DNA from: Haliclystus octoradiatus
Taxonomy: Eukaryota > Cnidaria > Staurozoa > Stauromedusae > Haliclystidae
Assembly: GCA_916610825.1 (NCBI GenBank)
Contig: OU744452.1
Location: forward strand, 14,364,110-14,428,109
DNA length: 64,000 bases
Direction of reading: 5' to 3'
The notes below the pieces were generated by a model. That model saw only the letters and a program-made list of their open reading frames with translations. It did not search any database and was not told where the DNA came from. The translations under genes and the position numbers were made by a program. Shown here in pieces: positions 1 to 13,400 of this stretch. Within the stretch, counting starts at the first letter, position 1. Every line of letters starts with the position of its first letter.

Positions 1-94
1 AAATGATCTACATCGAAGAAAGTGGTGCGGCCAGCTCGACAGAGGTGTTTTCCTCTCTTTTACTGAACTTTACTCTCATGCACTAATAGGCTTG

Positions 95-475
95 AGGAGG
101 ACTAGGTCAGATGGCAGAGCAGCCGAACTTCAGATCGGATCATATCTGATCGACTGTGGTTCAAATCTCCCTTAGGTCAGCTCAGACTTGACTTTATGTA
201 AAACATCAAATGTGTACCATCTGAGAATGGCGGATGAAATGGTCCAGAGGGAATTGCAATGTGAGTAGCTGCAGCGAATCGTTGCGCATTGACAGTCGAG
301 ACCTGTCTGCCATGAAATCTGTTGAAATTGATATGCAGTGTCGCGGCTGAGATCAGTAAAGAGCGCTTAAAATCATTGTTCTCAGCGAAAAAAGACACTC
401 ATCTAGAAATAGAAATTAGGAGTGGTACAGGTGCCTTTGGTAGAGCGTTGCCGTCTACATTACTTTTACTTTTTA
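95..475 (+). mobile_element. tRNA-derived SINE (family 1), copy a
   Basis: The head resembles a tRNA: a degenerate A box (GGTCAGATGGCAGAGC) and a B box (GGTTCAAATC) about 40 bases later. A tRNA-unrelated body of about 300 bases follows, ending near CTACATTACTTTTAC. The same head-body-tail order recurs at 8028-8417 (-), 13887-14247 (-) and 14608-14963 (+). That makes it a SINE family and not a tRNA gene. It lies upstream of the first visible SLC49A4 exon, presumably in an intron. Confidence 0.8.
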
Positions 476-991
476 TGAATAGGCCTACATCCCCATATCT
501 AATTGAGAACATTCATTATTGGCAAGCAAGGCTGCAATCGCATAACAGCAATCCCGTGGCCTGACCAAAATGTTTTTACTGCCCGCTGCCTGGCAGATAG
601 ATATTGTCAATGCAAAAGTTCTGACTGCTCGCACTGTCATGTCGAGAGGTCCTAGGACGTGTCTTCCCCTTCCCTGAATAATTGGATAGAACTTATATAT
701 CTGGCAAATTATTTTGAAGATAATTATGTGTACATCGAATTAATTTCAAAGTAGGTGATAAATAATTTCAAAATGTGGTTAACGTTTAAATTACATTTGT
801 CTGATCTAGTAAAAGATCCAATGTTGCAACCCCCTCGTTATACTGATTTGTACCCTATTTGATGGCCCCCTTAAATTTATTATGCCAACAAAAGCTTTCC
901 CCCTCCCTCTCACACTGAATATTCAAATGGGTTACATAATTCAAAAGCTCACAAGATCACATGATTTACGTGTATTGGATTTCTATTTTAG

Positions 992-2829
992 GATTACGTC
1001 CTTCTGTTATCTTATGCGCTTTCTTTCTGACTGTTGGTACTGGTTTACGTATTATAACAAGACAATCTTCAGTAGCAACACCACTAATTCACATTGGTCA
1101 ATTTATTCTTGGTCTTGGTGGTCCGGTTGCGCAATCAGCAGCTACTGTTGTATCATCAACATGGTTTCCTCCTCATCAAAGAACTACTGCAACGGCAATA
1201 TCATCTTTAGCTGTTTACATGGGAACAGCTATTAGTTTTGTTGTTGGTCCGGCATTTGTTAATGATGTTGAAGATATCGTGCGTTATAATAGCACATCAA
1301 ATTCATCTCTTCAGCTTATGGATGGAGTGATAAGTGATGTGGTTAAGGAGAAGATAGGCGTTCAAATTATGAATCTATTGTATGTAGAATTTGGTGTGTG
1401 TGCTCTTTTCTTTGTGTTGGCATTGGTGGCGTTTCCTGGTAAGCCACCGCTACCCCCGAGTGCCACAGCAGCACTGACTAGAGTGGATTATAAACATGGA
1501 TTTATTGCGTTATTGAAAAACCCACAATTTCAATTGATTGCTTTTCTGTATGGTATAACGTCTGGTGTCTATAGTGCGTGGTGTTCAGATTTGGCATTGA
1601 ATCTATCAGAATTTGATATTACTAATAGCACAGCAAGTTGGCTTGGATTTTCAGCTGTAGTGGCTGGCTCTGTAGCAGGAATTGCATTATCACTGTAAGT
1701 TCTCAATTATATCTTGTAGATTGTTGAAGCCCGAAGTGTGAATAAAGGACAGCTAACTCAGAACATCCAAGATAATCATGGATTTCCGTGAGCCATGTTG
1801 ACAGATTGAAATGTTAGTATGAAAACCTTTGATTGGGAATGAACTTCAGATGCTTCAGAATTCTCAAGAAATGTTACTTTCATACTAACATTTCTGAAAT
1901 GTTACTATAATTTTGAAGTGCTCCTGATTACATTAACTTCACAACATAGGAAGTATAAAATCCAAATATCATTAATTTTGAATAAAAAAATTATCTTGAT
2001 AATTGAAAACCTTTTGGCATTCCGGGAAGCAGATTGCAACGATCTCGCACATTTTGGCACCTGTGTTATTTTTACAATAGACTCCCCTTTCGGCAGCCCT
2101 GAATATTGGATACGTTAATATGGAAAAGTATTCCTATTCTGCATATTTGTAAAATAGCTCTTACCTTACTAGAAAAGCCCATGAGATCATTAACATGGAA
2201 TTGCTTACGTTTTCATGAACTGTTATTTGAAGTGTTCATGAAAATGTGGGCAATTTATTCCACATTCATGAACTTTTGATCAACTTTTCATGTATTTGTT
2301 AACTTTTGGACGAGGTACTGTACTTGTATCTTTTCTTATGTTAGTTTAATAATGTTTTCTTGTTATTTATTTTAGTGTTGCGGATTTTCTGGGTGGATTT
2401 ATGAAAACAATTCTAATTGTCTTGTTTGTTTTTGCCACTGCGGGATTCTCTGTATTTACATTAATTTGTTTACGCATCATACCACAATCAACCGTTGCAT
2501 TTTACGCCACCTCAATTATCGGTGGGATGTGCTTAAATGGAGCTATACCACTTTTCTTTGAACTTTCAGTTGAATCCAGTTACCCTGTTGCTGAAGGTGT
2601 GAATACTGGTTTTATGACATTTTCAAATAATGTTTATTGTTTATTATTTTTAACTTTTCCTTTAATACATGGTATCGGAACACGTTGGATGAATTGGGTG
2701 ATGATCGGTAGTTGCGCTGTTTGTGTGCCGTTATTATTTTTGTTTAAAGAAAGGTATCGTCGTCTTGAAATTGATGTAAAAGTTGAACGTTCGCCTTCAG
2801 TACATAATGAATCATTAGTTAATGCATAA
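992..2829 (+). CDS. SLC49A4: SLC49A4/DIRC2-type MFS transporter, 3' part (two exons)
   Basis: Exons 992-1694 and 2376-2829. The first follows an acceptor (TCTATTTTAG) and starts with GLRP. It ends in phase 2 at a GTAAGT donor. The second starts after TTATTTTAG and runs to TAA. Together they give about 385 codons, covering most of a 12-helix Major Facilitator protein. Family-specific blocks match DIRC2: GLRP at the start, STWFP, a FPGKPPLPPS loop, WLGFSAVV, ADFLGG, and near the end PLFFELSVE, YPVAEG and a final FKERYRRLEIDV. In vertebrates SLC49A4 is a lysosomal membrane protein linked to vitamin B6 export; that role here is inference. The N-terminal exon(s), with the first helices and sorting signal, lie before the window. 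The start codon is therefore not visible. Codons before 992 belong to the intron. Confidence 0.9.
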
Positions 2830-3017
2830 ATATAATATTATTGTCTAAATGATGCACATGTTAGTTACATATTTTAAATTATAGTTGTTTTCTAAATATA
2901 TAAATTTTGCTATTTTTCGTTGGTTCAATAGATACAACTTTTATTCATTTGTAAAGATATTTCATATGTTATTTAAATTGTGTAGCAGCGGGTGATATAT
3001 CGATTCCATTAAATTAG

Positions 3018-3179
3018 AAAAAGGTTACAGATCGATTAAAAAATACCATGATTCAACAATTACGTTTGATATTTTCATCTTTGAGTCCGAGAGAAAAGGC
3101 AAAACATTTGTCGTTGGCAAGTCTAAGTTGTCATTTAGATGCCCAGGTCGACGCATTGTTCAGAGTTGTTGTAAAATAG
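3018..3179 (+). CDS. Possible small coding exon, unidentified
   Basis: A 53-codon open stretch begins directly after an ATTAG acceptor-like site and ends at TAG. An ATG lies at 3048, giving a 43-residue version. Its composition looks protein-like, and the SPREKAKHLSLASLSCHLDA segment is amphipathic. In-frame TAG at the AG boundary fits an exon start. I do not recognise the family. The frame cannot be joined to the upstream SLC49A4 exon in the correct phase (that exon ends in phase 2). It may be a chance open frame in a 3' UTR. Confidence 0.22.
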   Translation, partial: KKVTDRLKNTMIQQLRLIFSSLSPREKAKHLSLASLSCHLDAQVDALFRVVVK

Positions 3180-3708
3180 CATTATCCGTAACTACCTTGC
3201 CTAGAAGAATCAGATTCTTGAATTCTACTTCATTTATACTTAGCAAATATCAACATGTATAACATATTGTAAACTCAAGAACTTCCGAATGCTGGTCTAG
3301 CGATTTGATTAGCTAACTCCTAACTTTGGATTACGCATGCTAACACAACTTAGTAACCATGTTTAGAGACGAAAACATCCATCAATTCTAAATAATTGTT
3401 AAATAAACTTTTGATATAAAACCAAACAAAATGCTGTAACCCTCAATGATTTGCAACTTTTGATTTTCTTAAATAAAGGCAGGCAACCTTTCTATATAGG
3501 TGGTTATTTAATTCAATATACATTAGCACCTGCATTATTATGTAGTTACCACTATAGACAGCTGGCTTCTCTATTTGATGACCTTTATACGCATATTAGC
3601 ATGTCTGTTAGCGATTGAACAACCAATTAACTTTCTTGACTTGAAATCTTTTTACATCAATATATAAAACTAACTAAAACCATTACCTGGTAAGCAAAAA
3701 TAGCTTAT

Positions 3709-4019
3709 CCCTGTGAAAAAAGTTCATTTCCTGTGCATGAGCTGTTCATGAACCCACAAAAAATGTTCATGAACTGTTTATGACTGCTCATGAAATGTTT
3801 ATGAACCCACAAAAAATGTTCATGAGCTGTTTGTGACTGCTAATGAAATGTTTATGAACCCACAAAAAGTGTTCATGCACTGTTTGTGACTGCTAATGAA
3901 ATGTTTATGAACCCACAAAAAGTGTTCATGAACTGGTCGGTTGTGACTGTTCATTAACAGTCAAAAAATGTTCATGAACTGTTCATGAAGTTCACCAAGT
4001 TGTGGATTTTTGACAGGGG
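3709..4019. repeat. MITE with internal 53-bp minisatellite
   Basis: The ends are inverted: CCCTGTGAAAAAA at the left and TTTTTGACAGGGG at the right. Inside, a unit containing GAACCCACAAAAA starts at 3750, 3803, 3856 and 3909, a strict 53-bp period with four units. Each unit carries the palindromic core TTCATGAA. The same core and end sequence recur at 45752-45817. Confidence 0.75.
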
Positions 4020-4465
4020 AATCAATTGTAACTCATTATCAGTCGTGCGTGGAGTAATACATTATATTCTAATGAAATTGCACCTTTTGTGAACATGGAT
4101 AGTTTTATGACACAGTTCATCAATAATCCAGGAATAGTTCATAAAAACATCTGCCAATTTATGGATTTAAAAATGAATCGATGGCGACGTTGCAAATGGG
4201 ATGTTTGAGTTGTGATGTATTCGTATAGTTTCATTGTACACAGTTTATGATTAAAAGATCAAAGGACTTCTAAATATAAAATAGAATCATTTATTTCTGA
4301 CATGAAACATATAATTTATTAATTTAAATAACAATAAGCTGTATAATTTAGCATTTATTTTTCTTCTTACTGTACAAAAATATCATTTTTCAAAAAAGAT
4401 ATCAATATTTGTAGCTATCGTTACTGTATACATTTTTAAGCCTTTCAGGTCATCTATATATTGTT

Positions 4466-7400
4466 TTATTCTAATGCCTTAATTCTTTTGACATACTTTT
4501 TAACAAGATCTATTACATGATGTTGTATTATTTCTTTTTCGCTTGCTTTGATCTAAACAGAAACAACCATACTAAAGATATACTCTCAATGACAATCAAT
4601 ACTACAAATCTAGTCCAAGGGTTGGGAAAATTATTTAGGCATGTCAGTTCAAGGCCAGAGCAAACGATCCAACCTTGTTGGTTCGACTATGTCGTATGCA
4701 AGAATCGAACGTTGTTGAATGCGTGGACAAACAACAATTCGACTTTATAGCCATGGCATACAACTTCTTTATAAAACGTGTGGATTGGACCTGAATGCAA
4801 TATTAAAAATTATTCGCATCCTGCATGTTATCAAATATGAAAAGTTGAAGTCGACAAATACCGGTAAACTAAAACAAGCGTTTGCCTCAATTATATATAG
4901 CTTTTGAACTGAAAGTTTCAGATATCTTTATTGTTTATAAATTTTTAGTATTTTGGATCCAGAACAATTGACTAATTCTAAATAAACATGATAAAAATTC
5001 TCAGAAATGCAACCGGAAAGTATTCTGACTATTGCGCATGCGCTAGGGTGCAGTGTTCCAGACATATCCAGACATCAAAATCTTTTTCAGTCTTTTCGAC
5101 TAGTCGAGACAGCAATTAGGACCCATTATCGACCATCTAATCGAACAGAGTCGAAACTACAAAGTTGGATTGTTTGCTCGGACCTTTAAGCCATCTCAAG
5201 AAAGTTTTATTATAATTTTATCAACCTCATTTTTATAAAACATTAATGAATATCATGGACTGTTTATGAACAATTCATCAGTCGTTCATGTTTTTGCAGA
5301 GGTTATAATTTTGAAATAGTAAAAGTGAACTGACAAGTAATAAAGATTTTATAATTTGGATTCTGATTGTCAGATTTCTTTTAATCTGAAATCCAAAGTT
5401 ATTTGAACCAGATTGGATTAAGATCTTGAAAATTTAGGAATCAAAACATTTTTGGTTACCGGTAAGTTTTATTGTAGGCTATAATACTGTAACGAAAATG
5501 ATTCAATCAATCTGATTGGTTTAGAGTTATGACGCCAAATCACCATACCAACAAAGAATAAAACTAGGCTCGAAAACGCAATCGATCTTGCAATTCAAAC
5601 TTTTATCATGATTGAGAATTTCGAGTTTGATCAGGAATTTTCAAAAACAATAACTTATGAGTAAGAAAATCACTGTTTGCTAATTGCCTATTTAAAAGAG
5701 CAGATTATTGAATTTATGATAACTTTTTAGAATGTTGCTAACCTTTATTTGGAGAAATGGTTTAATTATTTGAAATTTTAGCGGTTGATTTTGTTTAGCC
5801 TATGTTTTGGTTTTGGCAGTTTATCAAAAGCTTATCTTTCTATGCCAGGAATTTTAGTTTTTATACTCATATCTAGGAACTTGTAAAAATTCACCATAAA
5901 AGGATGAGGGGATGTATTAATGAAATAAAGTTATATTATCTTATGTTTTCACAATCATCAATACTGTAAAATTTGGGTAAATTGTTTTTGAATAGTTAAT
6001 TTTTTGCAAAATATTTCTATAGGCCTACACTTTAAACATGTTTGTTTACTGGCTCAGATATTTCTCCTGCAAGCCATTTGATTTATTTTGAACAACTGAG
6101 AAACTACATGAAGCAGCTAGTCACTCAATGAAATTGTATATGACTCCACAAATATTCATTGTATTTGCTTTTTACTCTTTATTACTTGCTAGTTTATAAT
6201 GCCATATTTAAATAATTATCGGTTGTTTGGTATTTTCATAAATTTCTTGAAATCGACGGGGTCAAGTTCAGCTAAGGTGAAATGGCGTTATTGGCGTTAA
6301 CCAATCAAATTGCAAGAATAAATCGTAGCAGATCCTTGATATGTTCTAATCATAAACGTAAAATGGCCTGCATTTATGAACTTTTTATCAAATGATCTCT
6401 TTATTGTAAATATCATGAAGAGATCATGAGAATCATTTAATGTTCATGAACTGTTTTTATCGGGGGTGCAGACAAATTACCAAAATAAATGTATCATCTT
6501 CATGCTGATATTTAGAATGGTAAAAGGGGGGTATATGTGCATTGTCCTTTTTGAATTTTTTCTTAATTCTACATTTACTTTTTATTTAATGTAGTATTCC
6601 ATCTTCTTACCTTATCAACGCATTTCTTCATAATGATTTTATATTGCTCTTTTGTAATTTCGTTGCGTGTAAAATAAGAACGTAAAGTTGGCTTAATAGC
6701 ATTCACAATATCCCCTATTGGACGTTTTCTTTGTGGATTAACATTTTCTTCAGAAATTAAAACTGTTGTTTGATTAGCAATCAAAGGAGAGCTATAACTA
6801 TTCGAACTGCTACTAACAGTTTTACTTTCTTTAGGGTAAATCAAATGTCTCTTTGATTCATCAATACGATTATCACTTTTCTTTGTAGGTGTAGACTGGA
6901 TACCACTCACAGATGGTGTTACTATAGCAACTGGTTTGGATGAGATATAACACTGGTTAGTTGTTTGATACTTGGTCGTATTTGATTTCATAGTTTTGTT
7001 TGTTTTAACCATAGCAGATACAGATGGTAAACGGATTTTTACAGATCCTAAAGATGGTAATGAAGGTATTTTTGTATCAATAGATATATCGTTATAACAA
7101 GTATTAGATGTAGAGTTATTTTTAGATAATATTCCGTTAGAAGGTTTTTTTGATGATACTGGTGATTCTTGAATTACTACAGCTTCATTTTTTATTGACT
7201 GTTGTAAATCATTTTCGCTATCTTTTTGCTGCTTTAGTAGTTGTATAAGTGCATTGTTTCGTCTTTCTTGTTGCGCTTTATCACGATTTACTGCAATGGC
7301 GATAGCGTCTCTTTTACGATCTTCTTCTCTAGAAATTGAACGTGAAATCGGATTATGAGCAGACGATGCAAGAGAAGGCAGCTTTTCTGGAGATTGTTCA

Positions 7401-10400
7401 AATGTAACCCTCTTTTTAGGTTGTCGTATTCTATTAATTGATATAGTAGCATTACTATTTTTAGCTTTTGTCCGAGGCGTCATTTGTTCTTTTCTTGATG
7501 TTGAGCTGGTAGCAGTAGAAGAAGAATCCTGTCGTTTTGGTATTTTGAAGTTTTTGAATCGTGAATCATCCCTAGAGTTAATTGTTCTATTAGGTGGGCT
7601 GCTCGATGGTTCCCTTTTGGTAATATGTTTCTTTTCGGGTTTTTGTTGTTTTTGAATAGTTGAACGGATCATAGCGATACGAATTCTAGTATTCTCTCTA
7701 GCAGTTGCTTGCCGTTTCGATAAAGGAAATCGTTCTTTTCCATTAACCTCTGATAAGCTAGTATCAGTTTCAGTATGACTGTCATTCGTAATGTCCAATG
7801 AATTATTAGAGGTCTCAGGCTCAGAATCTGATGATGAGCTTGATGTTTGTAATCTCAATTTTCCACTTCTTTCAATTCGGATATTTCGCGATCCTAATAC
7901 TTTGATGTCGGTAAGGATCTCATCCAATACATCACGATTTCTATTTTCATTGGACCTATAAGGTGAAATAATACCAATTTTAAAAAAATTTTGAACAAAT
8001 CTGAATGGGCTATCACAAAACGTAAATAGTAATGTAGACGGTGTTGCCCTACTGAAGGCACCCATACCACTCCTCTATTTCTAGAAGAGTGGTACTCTAT
8101 ATCTAGAGGAGTGGCTTTCTCCGCTGAGAGCAATGATTTTAAACGCTCTTTGTTGATCTCAGCCGCGGCACTGCAGGTCAATTTCAACAGATTTCATGGC
8201 AAATAGATCTCGATTATCAATGCGCAACGATGCGCCGCAGCTACTCACAATGCAACTCCCTCCGGACAATTCCATCCGCCATCCTCAGATGGTACTCATT
8301 TGATGTTTCAGATAAAGTGAAGGCTGAGTTGACCTTAGGGGGATTTGAACCACAGTCTATCAGATATGATCAGGTCTGAAATTCGGTTGCTCTGCCATCT
8401 GAGCTAATCCTCCCAAAAACGTGACGTGTAGCCTTCCGTAAACCATGTTAAAAGATCCGAAAACATTTTAGGATTGACCTACCGTGTATTCATTGTGGGT
8501 CCGTCATTAGAACTATCAATTGTTGTATCTTCGTCATCAGTTTCATCTTCGAATGTATTCAACGAAAATTGATTTCCCATCACTGAAAATCTTGGTGTAG
8601 GATCATACGAAGAATATGAACTATTGAAATCAAAGTCTGTATTTTCTGATCTTGTCAATCTCTTTTTTTTTTGTTTTCTGGTTGTTTTTCTACTACTTTT
8701 CCTCGTACTGGAACTACGTTTCTTAGAAGTTGAACTTGATCTACTTGACGAACTTGATTTTTTCCTCCTACGCTTTTTCCTACGCGGTGGATTTCTTGTT
8801 GTTGTATCTAAGTAAATAAATAAGTCAAAGATTACACATTTTGGTACTGTTACTTAAGTTTCACGCTTTATGCGATCCTTGGAGAGTTAAAACATCTGTC
8901 AAGTGACATCGAGCACTTTTTAATGCTACAGTGAAACCTGTACATAACTGCAGCTACGAGAGGTAGAAAAACTGACCATTATAGACAGGTGGCCTTTATA
9001 TACAGGATTGAGTATAACAGGTTTGATTGTATTGGATAATATCTAATAATATTAAAGATAGTAGTAATCAAGGTATAACAAAGTCGATAAACATGGTCTG
9101 CAAAAAAGATATCAGAATTCAGAAGAAATAGGCAAAATAGTAAATCCTATCACAAACATCCCTACTGCCCAACTGTGTAGATGTTTATATCTTCGCACAT
9201 AACTTTTTAAAATCTGAAACAATTTTTGATTTTAATATCTTGAACTATTCGTATTCCCTCGAGGATCGTTTTCCGCTCAATTGTTGCCTTGATTCTTGTT
9301 TAATTTAATAGAACGAAGTGAAAACTCATTTTCCGCAGAGGAGCATTACTGTTTTGTTAAAATATTTTGACAGTGCAGGGGATTCCCTGATATAGGAATT
9401 TCCATAACTATAAGCAAAACGAGGCACAATGCACCACATTTTGTTCATATATAAAGTGTGTTGCATTTCACAACAAATGCTAACGCTAATGAAAGTTTTG
9501 TGACACATTCAAAATAGCACTAATACATCGCTCCCTAAATATATGATAATGCTGTACTTCAAATTACAAATTATATCGCAGATATATTAACGCGAAGACA
9601 TGAAACTCGTTACTTGTGTAAAAAAGACGTGGGGACGTAAGTTGATTACAAGTAATTCAACATGATACAATATTACGTTACTGGTATCATAGCCTAAAGT
9701 TAAAAATCACCAAGCTTTTGTCATTCAACATTTAAAGAAGGTAAACCATTTCGTTGGATCATGTTAATAATAATAATAATAATCATATTACATTTACAGT
9801 CATTCATGACTGAAAGTCACCCCTTAACCACCAGTGCCTGTTTATTGGAAGACATTAACACATTTACACATAAGTTATGCTACAAACAATTAACATATGT
9901 GCACTGACGAGGAATCGAACCGCGTCCTCCCGTACTCTTGCGGACACTCTGCCACTGAGCTACCAGTGTACCAGAGCATAATGATTGCTGATTAATTTAT
10001 TGCTGTCTTATATAGTTTTAATGCACATGTTTGAAAGAGAATTCTGTCTGCTAGCTTAATGTTGCCTATTGTATCTGAACAGAGATTCTGGAAATCCTAT
10101 GATGTAATCATTGTTCGAATATAGGCCTACCCTCTAAAAATCATTTAGATGTACCATATTCATATTTACTACCCAAGAAAAGGTTAGGAGACACTCATGC
10201 CCGCGCTTTTAACAATTCATATTTGTGTATTCCAACATTCCTTGGGTAGTAAAACATGGCATTCCATAATTAAAAAGGACAAGGATAAAGCTACGGTTGC
10301 CATAGCTTTAGCGGTTTGGATAAAGCTACGGAAGTTTACTGAGCATGCACACTCAATTAATGTTCTTAAATTAGTTAATTTTACCCTTCATATTTTTGGT

Positions 10401-10459
10401 TAGTTTATTACTACAAATTGTGAAGCGCTTAGAACATAATGCTATAAGCGCTATATAAA

Positions 10460-10490
<31 letters not shown>

Positions 10491-13400
10491 TGAAATTGAC
10501 TCTTGATCAAATTAATTCTATTATTATTATTGTTTATTTAATAATAATTGATTCTGCTATTATCTATCCCAAAGTTTTATTATCTAATCCAGATATTAAA
10601 TAATTTTCCTAATTTCTTATCAAATGTATCTAGTGAAAGAAAATACGACTTTTGATGGTCATTTCAAATAATTGATATAATGAATATAATTAAATAAATA
10701 AATTCAACTCAATTCAAAATTAATATGATCCTTTGTATGCGTTTACCTCTAATGGTCCTACGCCGTGATAAACTTCTACGTCTTCTACTCCCAGCTGTTC
10801 TAGCAGATTGGTTAGATGGACCAGCTCTTGCTCCACCTAGTGCCACTTCCCCAAGAGTTGCTAGTAAGATAAAACATAAATCAATAATAGATACAAAGAA
10901 ATAATGACAACCAGAAAAAGATAGAAATATCAAATATATTGGAGTACTTTAAAGTGGGAATAAACCCCCAGACTATCTTTCAATATGTAGTAGAATAGTA
11001 GAACCCGATGTGAAAAAAACAATGGCGTAATTTTTTTTTCGATCTGGAAATTATTTCTTGGTGAAAAGCGCCTTCAAAGTGGTGTTTTGACCCAAATGTC
11101 GCTGAGATAATAAGGGATTGGATCTAGCTTTATGACGACTAAGTCACAAGTCGTGCGGTTTGTCTAACAGACTCAAGAGTGGGCTGATCACGCGACATAA
11201 TCTTTGAGGTGACCTAGCTCCGAGAAGCCAAACAAAAAAATTCTGACAAGGCTGAGCCATGAACAAACATATAAACTCGCGAATTACGTAAAAAAGATGC
11301 AATTTGTGATTCCAGGAGCAGAATAAAATCTATTGAAACGCTCAGTCGAAATAATTTCTCGTAGTGTCATTAAGCGCGATGAATCTGATATAGATGGCGG
11401 ATTAACACAAATGTCAGGTGGTGCGAGTGTTCCTTTGTGACTAGTCTAGTGACACATATTAGTTACGTATTCTGTGTGACCGCAGTACTTCTCAAATCTT
11501 AATTAGTAGACACATGCCCTTCAAAATAGCTTGATCTTACGCTATAAGTTTCAACTATTTTTAACTCTATCTGCAAGTCGTTCTTGAGTAAATATTTCTA
11601 CAGGATATCCTTTTCATGATCTAAATGTGAATGTAAACTGACTTGATTTGCACGGGCATGCACAGACGACTTTTCCTCAAGATAGTTGGTAATGCAAAGT
11701 ATTAATTGTACTTTTTCGGATCTAATTAAGTATTGCTAAAATATTAAATAGACAGTTTTCAATTATCATTTCAACGATTAAGTTTGAAATTGATGTTTGT
11801 CTAGTAAAACTTAAACCGTGTAATCGTATAGTTTATACGACTGTATAGATAGATATATTATACTCAATAGTCTAACAAAGTGTTCATCATTCATTCACCA
11901 AGCATTCAATATTTAAAAAACCATTGAGAATTCTTCAGTACATTACACTGTAAAATTCTATAAAATATCGGAAAATAGTACAAACATGATAGAGGGCTTG
12001 GACGTTCTTATTCAAGTTTACAGCCGTATACTAGAACTATAGTAATGCAGATTCTATCATTTGTCGGTTTTGCGGTATATCTTCATTGCATAAATTATTA
12101 TCCTCTCTATCAAAGTTATCTGATTAGCAAAATTAGGGTTTTGCAATGTGAAGTCTTGTTCCTGATTTTCCATACTCCACAACATTATTTTACCAGTCTA
12201 GTATTCATTCCTTCGGCTAGAAAGTAGAACATGTTAGCATCATGTCGTCACAATCTGTAGTTTATAGGATGCGGTAATACAGTGCACAAAATACCTTTCT
12301 ACAGAGACGAGAAATCAGATAGACAGATTTCGCTTCTGTGAAAAGAGGACTATAAAACCGACGGTCATGGTGTTCTTATAGAGTTCCAAACATTATGATT
12401 TTTACCCTCAAAAGAACACTCCATTTACAGTGCAGACATATGCTTACAAAAATAAATTCTACTTAGCTAGCTTTTGTGGTCACCAGAAATCTTTCGATAT
12501 GTGTTAAATATGTGTGAGAATGATATGTCAAAATATAATCTGTATAACGCGCGCTACGAATGAAATATTTTCTGATTTTTATTTTCTTCAAATTCGTGAA
12601 TTTTAAAATCATTAAATCATCTGGAATTTTGCTACTCTTGAGTTTATATGTTCTTCCTTACCTCAGTTTTGTGGGAGAGAAAAATAGATTGCCGTTACAG
12701 AGCTACGCCATCTCAAACGTAACATCGCGTGACTAATCTGATCTAAAGTCTATTAGAAAAACCACACAACTTGTGACTTTGTCGTCATTAAGCTAGATCC
12801 AATCCCTTTTTTTCCTCAGCGACATTTGGGTCAAAACACCACTCTGAAGGCATTTTTCACCAAGAAATAATTTCCAGATCGAAAAAAATATGACGCCATT
12901 GTTTTTTTCACGTCGCGTTCTACTACATATGTAAAGATAGTCTGGGGGTTTATTCCCACTTTAATTAATTTTTAAAGTGGAAAAAACCTTGATTTAAATT
13001 ACAATTAAATTATTCAATATAGTAGGCCTACAGTTAGTCTTGTAATAAATACAGTAGGCCTACTTGTCTTCAAAGTTAAAACTTTGATAATGTCAAAGCA
13101 ATCATAGACAGCCTGCAGTTACTCAGCCATATCATAAGTCAAAAATCTTGTTTATGATTTTGTAAAATTGGTTCTGTAATTGCAAATTCCCTCGCGTATC
13201 ATGTCTGGAGATTAGCAGAAGGCTATTATAGCTTGTTTGTTTGTCACGCTTTCCTCGTGTCTCCTAGCAAGCATCTCCAAAACTACAGAATGTGCAACAA
13301 AAGATATTATAAACCAGTACATGACCCATTCAGCTACCTCAAAAACTGTTGATGTCTTTCACAATATTGGCTTCTATACCGACTTCTGATATAAGTGATT

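Larger units (their letters stand above)
2830..4465. other. Intergenic interval between convergent SLC49A4 and PHRF1
   Basis: The two genes converge here and the interval must hold both 3' UTRs. It contains the doubtful short reading frame at 3018-3179, possible poly(A) signals AATAAA near 3402 and 3471 on the + strand, and a short repeat-filled MITE at 3709-4019. I see no other gene. Confidence 0.6.

Noticed and set aside
3709..4019. CRISPR array
   Set aside because: The 53-bp units are contiguous with no unique spacers, and the genome is animal.
4517..5189. Short + strand frames of 60-77 codons
   Set aside because: They overlap the minus-strand PHRF1 terminal exon or AT-rich DNA, and have no splice context or family motif.
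6575..8065. Single 496-codon minus-strand gene
   Set aside because: Its first 37 codons lie in a SINE and intron; the true exon starts at the acceptor at 7956 and ends at the donor at 6611, as part of PHRF1.
9900..9973. Genuine tRNA gene
   Set aside because: It has A and B boxes and pairing ends, but one acceptor mismatch, no clear anticodon arm, and a SINE body with an ATT tail. The same applies at 14527 and 55851.
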